Below are positions 15,391 to 23,950 of a stretch of 39,656 nucleotides of DNA, piece by piece. Position 1 is the stretch's first letter; the number at the start of each line of letters is the position of its first letter. Below the pieces are notes generated by a model. The model saw nothing but the letters and a program-made list of their open reading frames with translations. It was not told the DNA's origin and did no database searches. Origin of the DNA: Alkalibacterium sp046484155 (GTDB taxonomy: Bacteria > Bacillota > Bacilli > Lactobacillales > Carnobacteriaceae_A); NCBI RefSeq assembly GCF_046484155.1, contig NZ_JAWOBT010000014.1:1-39656 (forward strand), read 5' to 3'. The position numbers and the translations under genes are program-made.

Positions 15391-15516
15391 CTAGATAGAG
15401 TAAAAGCGTTTATTGATAATACCTGGAATACCGTAAAAATCAGCTTCAACTATAGAAACTGTTACGGTAAATACTTTCACTACCTCTTCCCACGAAAATC
15501 CGTCCATATAAGGTCT
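15391..15516 (-). pseudogene. ADP-ribosylglycohydrolase relic (C-terminal scrap)
   Basis: A short minus-strand frame ending at 15391 encodes VSIVEADFYGIPGIINKRFY, which lines up with GSIAGAFYGVPDSLKENALSYL at the C-terminus of the intact enzyme at 239-1078. The upstream GFSWEEVVKVF fits the helix before the GGDSDT motif, but the metal-binding motif itself is gone. Only about 40 residues remain. A TATAAT-type promoter repeat (15561-15611) stands about 45 bases upstream, possibly the old promoter. Recognition rests on a short match, so confidence is moderate. Confidence 0.6.
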
Positions 15517-15560
15517 TCAAGATAGCTAGGTCTAATCCCTTAATCATTATCATTAAGTTT

Positions 15561-15611
15561 ATTATACCCAATCACTTATTGAAAGTTCATTGATTAAACC
15601 TTATAATTTTG
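15561..15611 (-). promoter_or_regulatory. Promoter-containing repeat, copy 2
   Basis: Diverged copy of 14702-14752 with minus-strand TATAAT (ATTATA at 15561-15566), the TTGGG-ending spacer and TGAACT 17 bases upstream. It now drives at most the ADP-ribosylglycohydrolase scrap. Confidence 0.5.
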
Positions 15612-15775
15612 TCGTGTTAACATCCTTTTGTGGAATCCAGTGAAAAGATACTTATAACCTGCTGTTCATTATTAAATATCATCACTCTATGTCTCTTAGT
15701 GTGAAAGCGATAAAGTATTTGATATAATGGTCAAGTATAAGTCAGTAAAAATCTGTTTATTAGGAGCGTCTAATT

Positions 15776-16501
15776 ATGAAAGCAATAATTACAGGTATGA
15801 ACGGGACAGTTGCCCCCTTTGTTTATGACGAATTAAAAAAACAGAATATTGATGTTGTGATTTGGAACCGGGAAGAAGTAGGCATTGATAGTGAAAAAGT
15901 TGTTTTTAATTTTATTAAAGAGACACAACCTGACCTATTCTTCCATATTGCAACGGGTCCAGTAGAATGGGTAGAGTATATTGCAAAAGCCACAAATGCG
16001 CTAGGCGTAAAACTATTATTCACTAGTACGGTCATGGTGTTCTCTGAAAAAGGCACAGGTCCGTATGATATTCAAAGCGTTCCGAATTCGGAAGAAGACT
16101 ATGGTCGTTACAAGATTGAGTGTGAGAATATTGTGAGAGAATATAATCCGAATGCAGTCATTACCAGATTGGGCTGGCAAATAGGATCAAAAACTGGATC
16201 AAATGATATGTTCAGCTTTCTGGTAAAAGAACAAGAGGAAAATGGATTCATTGAGGCTAGCTCAAGATGGTATCCTTCGTGTAGTTTCCTGGAAGAAACA
16301 GCTAAGACAATTGTTAACGTCGCACTAGAATATAAACCTGATACCTATCTGGTGAATTCTAATAAAAATTATAGCTTTTATGATATCGTTAGCCACCTGA
16401 AAGAAAAACATCGAACAGATTGGGAGATTCATGAAATCACTTCTTTTGTTCGTGATGACCGTATGTATGATGAACGTATTAAAATCAAGGAATTATTTTA
16501 A
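15776..16501 (+). CDS. RmlD/NAD-dependent epimerase-like reductase
   Basis: This 241-residue Rossmann protein of the extended SDR group resembles dTDP-4-dehydrorhamnose reductase (RmlD). It shows the N-terminal MKAIITGMNGTVAPFVYDEL, a FTSTVMVFSEKGTGPYD strand with the catalytic Ser/Thr region, the YxxxK pair in DYGRYKIECENIV and an ITRLGWQIG strand. It is shorter than RmlD and no rhamnose genes surround it, so the substrate is unknown. AGGAG lies nine bases before the ATG. A TATAAT box near 15723 with TGTGAA 17 bases upstream is a plausible promoter. It is a single plus-strand gene converging on dus, with a shared terminator between. Confidence 0.8.
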   Translation: MKAIITGMNGTVAPFVYDELKKQNIDVVIWNREEVGIDSEKVVFNFIKETQPDLFFHIATGPVEWVEYIAKATNALGVKLLFTSTVMVFSEKGTGPYDIQSVPNSEEDYGRYKIECENIVREYNPNAVITRLGWQIGSKTGSNDMFSFLVKEQEENGFIEASSRWYPSCSFLEETAKTIVNVALEYKPDTYLVNSNKNYSFYDIVSHLKEKHRTDWEIHEITSFVRDDRMYDERIKIKELF

Positions 16502-16536
16502 TTTAGCAATGTGATTTTTTATAATAATATATATAT

Positions 16537-16576
16537 AAAAAAGGCTTCGTCTGTAATTCGACGAAGCCTCTTTTTA
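16537..16576. terminator. Shared bidirectional terminator
   Basis: AAAGGCTTCGTC pairs with GACGAAGCCTCTTTTT around TGTAATTC. It lies between the converging reductase and dihydrouridine synthase genes, with A-rich and T-rich flanks. Confidence 0.9.
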
Positions 16577-16586
16577 TTGTTATTAA

Positions 16587-17600
16587 TTAAATATCTATGG
16601 ATAGAGAATTCTCACTGTCACCTGTCTCGTTTTCAAGTTTTTCTTGGAAGTCATCCAGAAGTGCACGCACTTCATCTGTTGTTTTTGTTTCCATTAATTG
16701 ACTTCTTAAACCACTTGCACCGCGTATGCCACGAACATAAATTTTAAAGAAACGGCGAAGCGGCTTGAACGACTGAGTCATTTCTGAAGAAAACTCATAC
16801 TCGTCAAAGAAGTCCAAGTGCAGCCTCAATAGGTCAAGCATTTCATCATTAGAGTGCTCTTTTATTTCTTTTTCAAAGGCAAATGGATTCGTGAAAACGC
16901 CGCGCCCGATCATGACGCCATCGACACCATATCTTTCAACCAATTTCATTCCCGTTTCACGGTCAGGAATGTCTCCATTGATTGTTATGAGTGTATCGGG
17001 AGCTACTTCGTCACGCAGTTTCATGATTTCCGGAATCAGTTCCCAATGCGCATCATATTTGCTCATTTCCTTTTTCGTACGCAAATGGATAGACAGATTT
17101 ACAATATCCTGGTTCAGTAGATGCGTAATCCAGTCACGCCACTCATCCAGTTCGGTGTAACCAAGTCTTGTTTTCACGCTTACTGGCAAGCCGCCTGTTT
17201 TGGCTACTTCGATTAACTCAGAAGCCACTTCTGGACGACGGATCAGCCCACTGCCTTTTCCTTTTCCCGCCACATTCGGCACAGGGCAGCCCATATTGAT
17301 ATCTATCCCTTTGAATCCTTCTTCCATCAGCCCAACACTCATTTCTCGGAAGTGCTCAGGCTGATCCCCCCATATATGAGCGACAAGCGGCTGTTCGTCC
17401 TCTGTAAAGGTCAAACGCCCACGTACACTATTACGCCCTTCTGGATGACAATAGCTTACTGTATTCGTAAATTCTGTAAAAAACACATCCGGGCGGCCTG
17501 CTTCACTTATAACATGACGAAACACAACGTTCGTCACATCTTCCATGGGTGCCAGGATAAAAAACGGTTTCGGCAAATCTTTCCAAAAGTTATCTTTCAT
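16587..17600 (-). CDS. dus: tRNA-dihydrouridine synthase
   Basis: This 337-residue FMN enzyme reduces specific uridines in tRNA to dihydrouridine using NADPH. It has the N-terminal FMN-binding FFILAPMEDVTNVVFRHV, the catalytic-cysteine motif GIDINMGCPVPNVAGKGKGS, a PVSVKTRLGY strand, ITINGDI and the phosphate-binding VDGVMIGRGVFTNPFAF, followed by the C-terminal helical tRNA-binding domain. Length fits the bacterial Dus family; which uridine it targets (DusA, DusB or DusC type) cannot be decided. An AAAGGA site lies 11 bases before the ATG. Single-gene unit converging on the RmlD-like gene. Confidence 0.93.
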   Translation of the reverse strand: MKDNFWKDLPKPFFILAPMEDVTNVVFRHVISEAGRPDVFFTEFTNTVSYCHPEGRNSVRGRLTFTEDEQPLVAHIWGDQPEHFREMSVGLMEEGFKGIDINMGCPVPNVAGKGKGSGLIRRPEVASELIEVAKTGGLPVSVKTRLGYTELDEWRDWITHLLNQDIVNLSIHLRTKKEMSKYDAHWELIPEIMKLRDEVAPDTLITINGDIPDRETGMKLVERYGVDGVMIGRGVFTNPFAFEKEIKEHSNDEMLDLLRLHLDFFDEYEFSSEMTQSFKPLRRFFKIYVRGIRGASGLRSQLMETKTTDEVRALLDDFQEKLENETGDSENSLSIDI

Positions 17601-17875
17601 ATTTAAATAAATCCTTTCGCTTTTAAAGTACCTTTAAAGTTATATAGAACACAGCAATAAACAAATTTTCTGAGTTCGTTCATTTTTTCTCACAAGTAAA
17701 TTTCTTACATCTAGCTTTATCTATTTTAACTTTTATAGCGGTTTTGTCAAATGTTAGATCCAAAAATATCCTTACGTGACTAAATGATTTTGATGTTTGA
17801 TGTTTAACTTTTATCTGTTTGATAGTCAAAATATGAATAATCTTACACTACTATTTAAAAAATTCATTTTATAGT

Positions 17876-17905
17876 CTAAAAAAGCACCCATAATCTGGGT
17901 GCTTA
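17876..17905 (-). terminator. Terminator after the 17981-18439 gene
   Basis: On the minus strand AAGCACCCA pairs with TGGGTGCTT around GATTA, followed by six T. Confidence 0.88.
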
Positions 17906-17980
17906 GTATCCCATTATTCTATTAGTTAGTAGTTATTTTTGCGATGGACTAGTTACACTACTGGTAAAAAGTTACAGCGA

Positions 17981-18439
17981 TTAAAATAAGAACCAGCCCG
18001 TTAACAGACCGAAAACAAGACTGTATATAACCATTTCAAGATAGAGCTTACCCATCGCTTTTCTATTTAAATATTTGGGTTTCATATAAACAAGACCTTC
18101 AATATTGTGAGGAAAAGGTATTGCACTCCCAACATCTGTATATATAAACATCAAGCTACTTAAAAATATAAAACGAATTAAAAAATCAGTGTCACCCAAT
18201 AAATTTAAAATCGGATAAAGTACCATAGACATCAGCAGACCTCTAATGACTTGGGCTGGGAGAAACCATTTTTCTACATGCTTCCTGTCGCTTTCATCTG
18301 ACATATCCCTAACATAGTCAATTAATCGCTTCTGTTTTTCGTATAAATCTTTACTTAGTTTTAATGCGACTGCCCCTGCAAAAGTATAAGCTACTGTATG
18401 AATAATGATAAACCAAAAACTGAATATCAAATATCTCAT
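17981..18439 (-). CDS. Unrecognised membrane protein
   Basis: This protein of about 152 residues has roughly four hydrophobic helices (IFSFWFIIIHTVAYTFAGA; a central one starting VIRGLLMSMVLYPILNLL; FIFLSSLMFIYTDVG; EMVIYSLVFGLLTGWFLF) and a charged cytoplasmic loop between the first two (KDLYEKQKRLIDYVRDMSDE). I do not recognise the family. ATG 18439 is chosen because GGGGTGA lies just upstream; a longer frame begins at 18478. The next gene upstream is a 'permease prefix' membrane protein in the same direction with 94 bases between, so the two could be co-transcribed. Confidence 0.65.
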   Translation of the reverse strand: MRYLIFSFWFIIIHTVAYTFAGAVALKLSKDLYEKQKRLIDYVRDMSDESDRKHVEKWFLPAQVIRGLLMSMVLYPILNLLGDTDFLIRFIFLSSLMFIYTDVGSAIPFPHNIEGLVYMKPKYLNRKAMGKLYLEMVIYSLVFGLLTGWFLF

Positions 18440-18533
18440 TTTAATCACCCCATATTTTTCAGCAGATTTTTCAATCATCGATTATTTTTACATGGCTTCC
18501 CCCAGCATTGCTGCTTAGATTGGTATTATGCTT

Positions 18534-19490
18534 TTATCCATATTTATACCCTTTATAAAGAGCAGATATAGATTCTACTATAGTAACAATAATAATAACT
18601 ACCGTTGTGAGTAATAACGCCCTCTCAAAAGATATCGGCACGTACTGCTCAAATTGTTGAACGAACCCACTATTCCAAATATCCAAATTATAAATAACAT
18701 GGATAAATAATGCTGCAGATATTACATTTAGCACAGTAATAATCATTGCATTTTTGGTCGTCCATTTGCCTTTAATAATTTTAATTAATTCGACTACTAT
18801 ATTGATAGTGAATATCACAAAGACAAATAGTCTGAATGGATTGACTTGCTCTGTATTAAACAGTGGAATAAAACTGACTTCACTACCTGTTCTGTAATAT
18901 ATCCCAATCCTCTCATACAGCAAGAAAAATAAAAGAAGAAAAATTGTACTGATAACAATAGAAAAGATGGATTCTCCCCTTGATATAAAAGCCTTTTTTT
19001 CCGGTAACGCTGACAATTGAGAAGGTTCCCACATCACTTCATCTGTCCCGTTTTCAATAGACACTTCATAGTATTCAAATAAAGCAAAAATAGCAGTTAC
19101 CCAGGCTGCACCTTGCAAAACAGCAGAAAATAAAGAAATCAAATAATTTCCAAACAATTCGGTTAGACTATCTATCGAGAATAGAGCACCCACGACAGTG
19201 GCGACAGATATCCCGATTATGACAGATATAACAACGATTTTCATAACAAAAAGATATTTGTAAAAGTATTTGGGTCCAATGAGATAGCGTTCTTTTCCTC
19301 TGTAACGATCTGCCAATTCTCTTGGATTTCCGAGCTCTCGCAATACTCTGTCTATTTTTTCTTCTTCTGTGAGAGTATCATCCTTTTCATGCATCATGTC
19401 GTCAATTAAGGCTCTTAATTCGCTAGCCACTTCTTTTCTCGATTTTTCCGGTAGTTCTCTAGTGACTGCATAAATATATTTGTCAATCAC
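18534..19490 (-). CDS. Permease-prefix-domain membrane protein, copy A
   Basis: This 318-residue protein starts with a soluble helical domain of about 75 residues (IYAVTRELPEKSRKEVASEL, LIDDMM, RVLRELGNPRELADRYRGKE), the HAAS/'permease prefix' type that often accompanies PadR regulators. It is followed by about six membrane helices. The start is GTG at 19490 with GGAGGG six bases upstream. It is clearly paralogous to the gene at 22896-23852: the same length, the same opening IDxYIYAVTRELPEKSRK and the same last residues GYKYG/GFKYG. No PadR gene is adjacent to either. Function unknown; a membrane sensor or accessory of an export system is a guess from the family. Confidence 0.75.
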   Translation of the reverse strand: MIDKYIYAVTRELPEKSRKEVASELRALIDDMMHEKDDTLTEEEKIDRVLRELGNPRELADRYRGKERYLIGPKYFYKYLFVMKIVVISVIIGISVATVVGALFSIDSLTELFGNYLISLFSAVLQGAAWVTAIFALFEYYEVSIENGTDEVMWEPSQLSALPEKKAFISRGESIFSIVISTIFLLLFFLLYERIGIYYRTGSEVSFIPLFNTEQVNPFRLFVFVIFTINIVVELIKIIKGKWTTKNAMIITVLNVISAALFIHVIYNLDIWNSGFVQQFEQYVPISFERALLLTTVVIIIVTIVESISALYKGYKYG

Positions 19491-19810
19491 TGTGATCCCT
19501 CCTCAATTTAAGTGATTCACACCGTTCTGTTAATTACCTTGACTTTTGAACTCTTTTCTTATGTATGTCACGTTACGCTGAATCTTTATATACCCGATTT
19601 ATTTACCTACTCTCTTTCTCTTAGTATACTCTTCGATTCATCCGGGTACCAAAGTGAACCCTTAATGGTTCATGTTCAGAAAATTTGACTGCACTTTCTT
19701 CTGAAACCGCTTGCCCCAGAAAATGTCAGTTGTGTGATTGGATGATTTAATATAAAATAAAAGTTTGGATACATATATAGATTTAATAACATATAAAAGG
19801 AGGGACTATC
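19491..19810. other. Intergenic region before the GltS-type gene
   Basis: About 320 bases between divergent genes. It must hold promoters for both the permease-prefix gene and the plus-strand carrier gene. The only certain elements are the two ribosome binding sites at its ends; a possible TATAAA near 19751 is the best -10 candidate for the plus strand. No ORF, hairpin or RNA gene stands out. Confidence 0.4.
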
Positions 19811-21229
19811 ATGTCTCCAAATAGAATTGGTTTTAGCTTTTTACTGATTGGTATTTTTCTACTTGTCGGAAAAGCTTTCCGGTACCGCACCAAATGGCTG
19901 CACAACTTATTCCTGCCAAGTTCAATCATTGCCGGCTTCGTCGCATTAATGTTAGGACCAGATGTTTTGGGAAGAATGACTTCCACCTTGCTGGATGACT
20001 CATCCTTATTTTATACGGGATTGATCCCGGATTTTGTGTTAAACGTTTGGCGTCCACTTCCTGGGATGTTCATTAATATTGTCTTTGCCTCACTTTTTAT
20101 AGGTAAAGCCATTCCTAGCCTGAAAAGGGTCTGGCATACTGCTGGACCACAGATCGTCATGGGGCAAGTTGTATCCTGGGGACAATACGTAGTCGGCTTA
20201 CTGTTAACGTTATTCGTATTGACTCCTGTATTCGGGATGAACCCACTTGCCGGGGGACTGATTGAGATTGCTTTTGTCGGTGGACACGGGACTGCCGCTG
20301 GCTTGTCGGATACATTTACTGATCTCGGATTTCCTGAAGGACTTGATTTGGCTCTCGGACTGGCAACTGTCGGAATATTGAGTGGTGTTCTTGTCGGTAT
20401 TCTGATCATCAACATTGCTTTTCGCAAAGGGGTAGCCAAACATGTCGGTGGTAAGCCTTACTTTACTGAGGAGGAACGTGAAGCCATTGGCGAAACGTAC
20501 GGGTACGACTTGGAACCTGACGTAAAGGAAGCAAAAGCAATTGAACCGCTGGCCTTTCACTTTGCTCTCATTGCCCTGGCGATCGTCATCGGCTACATTC
20601 TTCAGCAGGGTCTGATCATTCTTGAAGCCTCAACCTGGGGAGCATGGTCAGATATCTATCTCCTCAGTTATGTCCCGCTCTTCCCGCTTGCAATGATCGG
20701 CGGTATAGTGGTTCAGCTTGTCTCGGGGAAACTGAAAATAGCTGACTATATCGATCCTATCTTAATTAGTAAAATAGCAGGATTTGCACTGGACATTCTA
20801 CTTTTCTCTGCACTGGCGACCATATCATTGGCAGTCATTGGTGATAATATCATCCCGTTCTTTTTGATATCCATAACGGCAGTCTTGTGGAACGTCTTTG
20901 CCTTCCTATTTCTCGCTCCTCGTCTGATACCGAATCATTGGTTTGAAAGAGGTCTGGGGGATTTCGGTCAGTCAACAGGCATGGCTGCGACAGGTATACT
21001 CTTAATGAAAATAGCCGATCCTGAGCATCAGACACCTGCGCTGGAAAGTTATGGATACAAACAGATTTTGTTTGAACCCTTTGTCGGCGGAGGTATCGTT
21101 ACCGCTGCTGCCCTTCCGTTTATCCATCAATTTGGGCCCGTAGCCTTTCTGATACTATCAATCATTGTGACACTAGCCTTTTTAACTTTTGGCTTCGTAT
21201 ATTTTGGCAAAAAAAAAGTGGTTGACTAA
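19811..21229 (+). CDS. Sodium/glutamate symporter family carrier (GltS-like)
   Basis: This 472-residue integral membrane protein has about 11-12 hydrophobic helices. It begins NRIGFSFLLIGIFLLVGKAF and contains the GltS-family hallmarks LPSSIIAGFVALMLGP and AFVGGHGTAAGLSDTF (first reentrant loop), with a related second half, LGDFGQSTGMAATGILLMK and EPFVGGGIVTAAALPF. The two-fold repeat with conserved Gly/Ser-rich reentrant loops is typical of Na+-coupled glutamate carriers. It is longer than E. coli GltS (about 400 residues), with a hydrophilic insert near residue 210-235. Substrate is therefore probably glutamate or a similar acid, not proven. GGAGGG precedes the ATG, and a strong terminator follows the stop. 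Confidence 0.85.
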   Translation: MSPNRIGFSFLLIGIFLLVGKAFRYRTKWLHNLFLPSSIIAGFVALMLGPDVLGRMTSTLLDDSSLFYTGLIPDFVLNVWRPLPGMFINIVFASLFIGKAIPSLKRVWHTAGPQIVMGQVVSWGQYVVGLLLTLFVLTPVFGMNPLAGGLIEIAFVGGHGTAAGLSDTFTDLGFPEGLDLALGLATVGILSGVLVGILIINIAFRKGVAKHVGGKPYFTEEEREAIGETYGYDLEPDVKEAKAIEPLAFHFALIALAIVIGYILQQGLIILEASTWGAWSDIYLLSYVPLFPLAMIGGIVVQLVSGKLKIADYIDPILISKIAGFALDILLFSALATISLAVIGDNIIPFFLISITAVLWNVFAFLFLAPRLIPNHWFERGLGDFGQSTGMAATGILLMKIADPEHQTPALESYGYKQILFEPFVGGGIVTAAALPFIHQFGPVAFLILSIIVTLAFLTFGFVYFGKKKVVD

Positions 21230-21245
21230 CAAGAGACACATACGC

Positions 21246-21283
21246 AAACTATCCCCTGATTATTTTTAGGGGATAGTTTTTTA
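21246..21283 (+). terminator. Terminator after the GltS-type gene
   Basis: AAACTATCCCCT pairs with AGGGGATAGTTT and is followed by a run of T on the plus strand, 17 bases after the stop codon. Confidence 0.9.
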
Positions 21284-21318
21284 TTATAAAACGCAATGAA
21301 TGTGTTTATGAGGTGTTC

Positions 21319-21480
21319 TTATACCAGTGTTTTTGCACTATTAATTGTAAAATCATTCTTAGTCCCTTCTGCTTCAATAAATGAAGGCCTGGGACCTGCT
21401 TCACCTACCCAGTACTCGTTGACATTGGGCGGAATGGTAAACACTAAGTGTGAGAGCCCGTAAATAATAGAGCGGGAAGC
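21319..21480 (-). pseudogene. Relic of an NAD(P)H-dependent FMN reductase
   Basis: The minus-strand frame reads SIIYGLSHLVFTIPPNVNEY, then WVGEAGPRPSFIEAEGTKND, then FTINSAKTLV and a stop. It is almost the same as the C-terminal part of the intact reductase at 26245-26871 (SIIYGLSHIGFTIPPNVDAY, WVGEAGPGPSFIEAEATKND). DNA identity is high as well. The N-terminal two thirds, including the FMN-binding loop, and the last dozen or so residues are missing. Upstream of the break, beyond 21481, an unrelated open frame encodes SINDWFGRLTDLGKQSDVAN, which I cannot place and which may be the other partner of a deletion junction. Confidence 0.88.
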
Positions 21481-21683
21481 GTTCTCTCACTTTCTGTTCT
21501 TTAGGATCATTGGCAACATCCGATTGTTTTCCCAAATCAGTAAGTCTCCCAAACCAATCATTGATGCTAAAAGGATAGCTAATCTTTTTAGGTAAGCTAG
21601 ATATGATATCTCATACCTTTCCAATCAATAAGGTGAAATTCATTTCTGGAGTTCTTCTCTTGCAGAATAAATCCTTTCTTGAT

Positions 21684-22559
21684 TCAAGGATTACAATACT
21701 GACAATTACCCGGATCTGCTTGTTCTATTCCGTCTGGGTACATTTTTTCTTCTTTGTATTCACATTTGTTGCAGCTGTATTGATACGATAAAGTCAGTTC
21801 GGTAGGTTGTTTACACCATTTGCAGGGCAGCCCTTTTTTTCTTTCAGTCGCTTTGAAACCCGGCCATTCGCACTTCGGGCAGAGACTACGTATGTTTTTG
21901 ACAAGGTCCCTAGTTGCGGCCTCGATGTTTTTCATGCGTTTTGGATTGTACAATGCTCTCATATCTGTTTCTACGAAAACTTCGCTGTTAGTTGATTTTC
22001 CTAAAGCAAAGGTAACTGCTTTCTCGAGATCTTCTTTCGTTATAATTCCCTTGATCATTTCGCTGGAATCCTTTGTACGCTCACTTAATTTTATAACCAT
22101 GCCTGTCTCGGGAAAACCCGCGGATAAAGAAAATTCATAAGCTTCCGTAAAGCTTTTCACCACCTTGTGTTTAAAATCAGTTTCAGTAGTCGTTGCAATT
22201 CCGCTGATCTCAATATCATTCTCTTTATCAATTAATGATACGACTTCTCGGTTGAAAGGAATAAACGGGACAAAGGGATGAGGACCAAAGGTTCCTTCAC
22301 TGGCAATAGCCAAGGTTTCGCCATATAAAGCCATCGCACCTTCAGCTTTACGTCGTGTCGCTTCAAGTTGACCTCCAGTACGTTCGACATCCCCGGTAAA
22401 AGTACCAAACTTATCCGAATCAAACCCTTTTGGTACAATGATTTTAATCTCCAGCTCTTTCTCCAATATAGGTGAAATGACTTCTTCCTTTTTGTGCATC
22501 GTTGCCAAGATCCCTATCCGGTTCTGAAACAATGACTGTACGACTTTTTTATGACTCAA
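21684..22559 (-). CDS. DUF6671-like protein with C-terminal zinc ribbons
   Basis: This 291-residue soluble protein has an N-terminal domain (NRIGILATMHKKEEVISPIL, FGTFTGDVERTGGQLEATRR, ASEGTFGPHPFVPFIPFNRE) of the kind annotated as DUF6671, and a C-terminal set of four CxxC knuckles: CPKCEW near residue 230, CKWC near 248, CNKC near 264 and CQYC near 287. These should form two zinc ribbons. The start is TTG at 22559 with AAAGGAG eight bases upstream. Biochemical role unknown; the conserved Glu/Asp/His-rich motifs of the first domain suggest an enzyme. It stands alone between the two permease-prefix paralogues. Confidence 0.7.
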   Translation of the reverse strand: MSHKKVVQSLFQNRIGILATMHKKEEVISPILEKELEIKIIVPKGFDSDKFGTFTGDVERTGGQLEATRRKAEGAMALYGETLAIASEGTFGPHPFVPFIPFNREVVSLIDKENDIEISGIATTTETDFKHKVVKSFTEAYEFSLSAGFPETGMVIKLSERTKDSSEMIKGIITKEDLEKAVTFALGKSTNSEVFVETDMRALYNPKRMKNIEAATRDLVKNIRSLCPKCEWPGFKATERKKGLPCKWCKQPTELTLSYQYSCNKCEYKEEKMYPDGIEQADPGNCQYCNP

Positions 22560-22895
22560 CAGTTATTCTCCTTTTTTGTTCATCATAAACTTTTATACTA
22601 TAATAGTGTTATGAAAGTTTTATTCCCCTGTATCATATCAGGTTGAAGTGTAAAATGCATTTACGTTTTTCAAGACCTAATTATTCCATCCGTATCAAGT
22701 GGTGCTCAACTTTTATAATATAGGCTTTAACAATGCATGGCTAACTTAAGAATGACACATGCTTTTTTTAATCTTATTACTTTAACTTATTCTATATTTT
22801 AGCCGTCTCGTATACTAAATTTTCTCAATAATAAGCATGTTTTCTAAGAAAATTGTCGTGCACGATCTATCGGACAAATAGTTAACCAATAAATT
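22560..22895. other. Intergenic region without recognisable gene
   Basis: About 336 AT-rich bases between a DUF6671-like gene and the downstream end of permease-prefix copy B. It holds the ribosome binding site of the former and a TATAGT/TATAAT-like -10 near 22595. No ORF of interest, no terminator hairpin that I trust and no RNA gene were seen. Confidence 0.4.
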
Positions 22896-23852
22896 TTACC
22901 CGTACTTAAATCCTTTAAACAAAGCAGAAAGTGATTCAGCTAAAGTTACGATAATTATTATAATCGTTGTAAATACTATCATTCTCTCAAAAGATATTGC
23001 CATGTACTGTTCGAATCTCTGTATGAAACCAGCATTCCATATATTCATACTATTAATGATATAAATAAATAATGCTGCAGATACTATGTTTAAAGCTGTA
23101 ATGATTACTGCTATTATATTCGTCCATCTGCCTTTAATTATCTTAATTAGTTCTATTGTTATGTTAATGATAAATATCAAAAAAATATAAGCTCTAACTG
23201 GATAGATTCCCTGCATATTAAAAAGTGGAATAAAACTAAAATCACTGCCTGTTCGGTAATAAATACCAATTTTATCATAAAAAAAGAAAAATAATATAAG
23301 AAAAATTGTACTGAAAATAATAGAAAAGATGGAGCCTACTCTGGATATCCGTGCCTTTTCTGCTGGTAATGCGGGTAGTTTAGAAGGAATCCACTCCTCA
23401 TGTTTTACACCGGGTTCAAGGGATATTTCATTGTACTCCAGTAATGCGAAAATTCCGGTTACCCAAACCACTCCTTGTAAAACTGCAGAAAATAAGGAGA
23501 TTATATATCCGCCAAACACTTCAGACGTGCTCTCAGTGGAAAACACGGCTCCCAATCCTGAAACGACTGATATCCCAACAACAATAGCTATAACGACAAG
23601 TTTCAAAACAAAGAGATATTTATAGTAATACTTGGGTCCTATCAGATATCTTTCTCTTCCTCTAAAGCGGTTGGCCAATTCTCTTGGATCTCCAAGGTCC
23701 CGCAATACTTTTTCGATTTTTTCCTCTTCAGAAAGAGACTTATCTGTTTTCTCTAGTCGATAATCGATCAATACCCTTAGCTCTTCAGTAACTTTTTTTC
23801 TTGATTTTTCCGGCAGTTCTCTAGTCACTGCATAAATATATCTGTCAATCAT
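22896..23852 (-). CDS. Permease-prefix-domain membrane protein, copy B
   Basis: Paralogue of the gene at 18534-19490, 318 residues from the preferred ATG 23852 (GGGGAGGGGAGGG just upstream; a longer frame starts at 23873). The N-terminal helical prefix domain (MIDRYIYAVTRELPEKSRKK, VLRDLGDPRELANRFRGRER) is followed by about six membrane helices, with the same loop features as copy A (RIGIYYRTGS against KIGIYYRTGS). The two copies are about 3.4 kb apart in the same orientation, with the GltS-type carrier and the DUF6671-like gene between. As for copy A, the usual PadR partner is absent. Confidence 0.75.
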   Translation of the reverse strand: MIDRYIYAVTRELPEKSRKKVTEELRVLIDYRLEKTDKSLSEEEKIEKVLRDLGDPRELANRFRGRERYLIGPKYYYKYLFVLKLVVIAIVVGISVVSGLGAVFSTESTSEVFGGYIISLFSAVLQGVVWVTGIFALLEYNEISLEPGVKHEEWIPSKLPALPAEKARISRVGSIFSIIFSTIFLILFFFFYDKIGIYYRTGSDFSFIPLFNMQGIYPVRAYIFLIFIINITIELIKIIKGRWTNIIAVIITALNIVSAALFIYIINSMNIWNAGFIQRFEQYMAISFERMIVFTTIIIIIVTLAESLSALFKGFKYG

Positions 23853-23950
23853 TCTTTTCCCTCCCCTCCCCATCTATTGAATAATACACTGTTCATTTCA
23901 ATCAACCCTATAAAAATATTGGTTGATCTCAGTAAGAAATAATTATACTA

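Noticed and set aside
20011..20439. 142-residue minus-strand ORF
   Set aside because: Shadow of the GltS-type gene, whose plus-strand frame shows the family motifs throughout.
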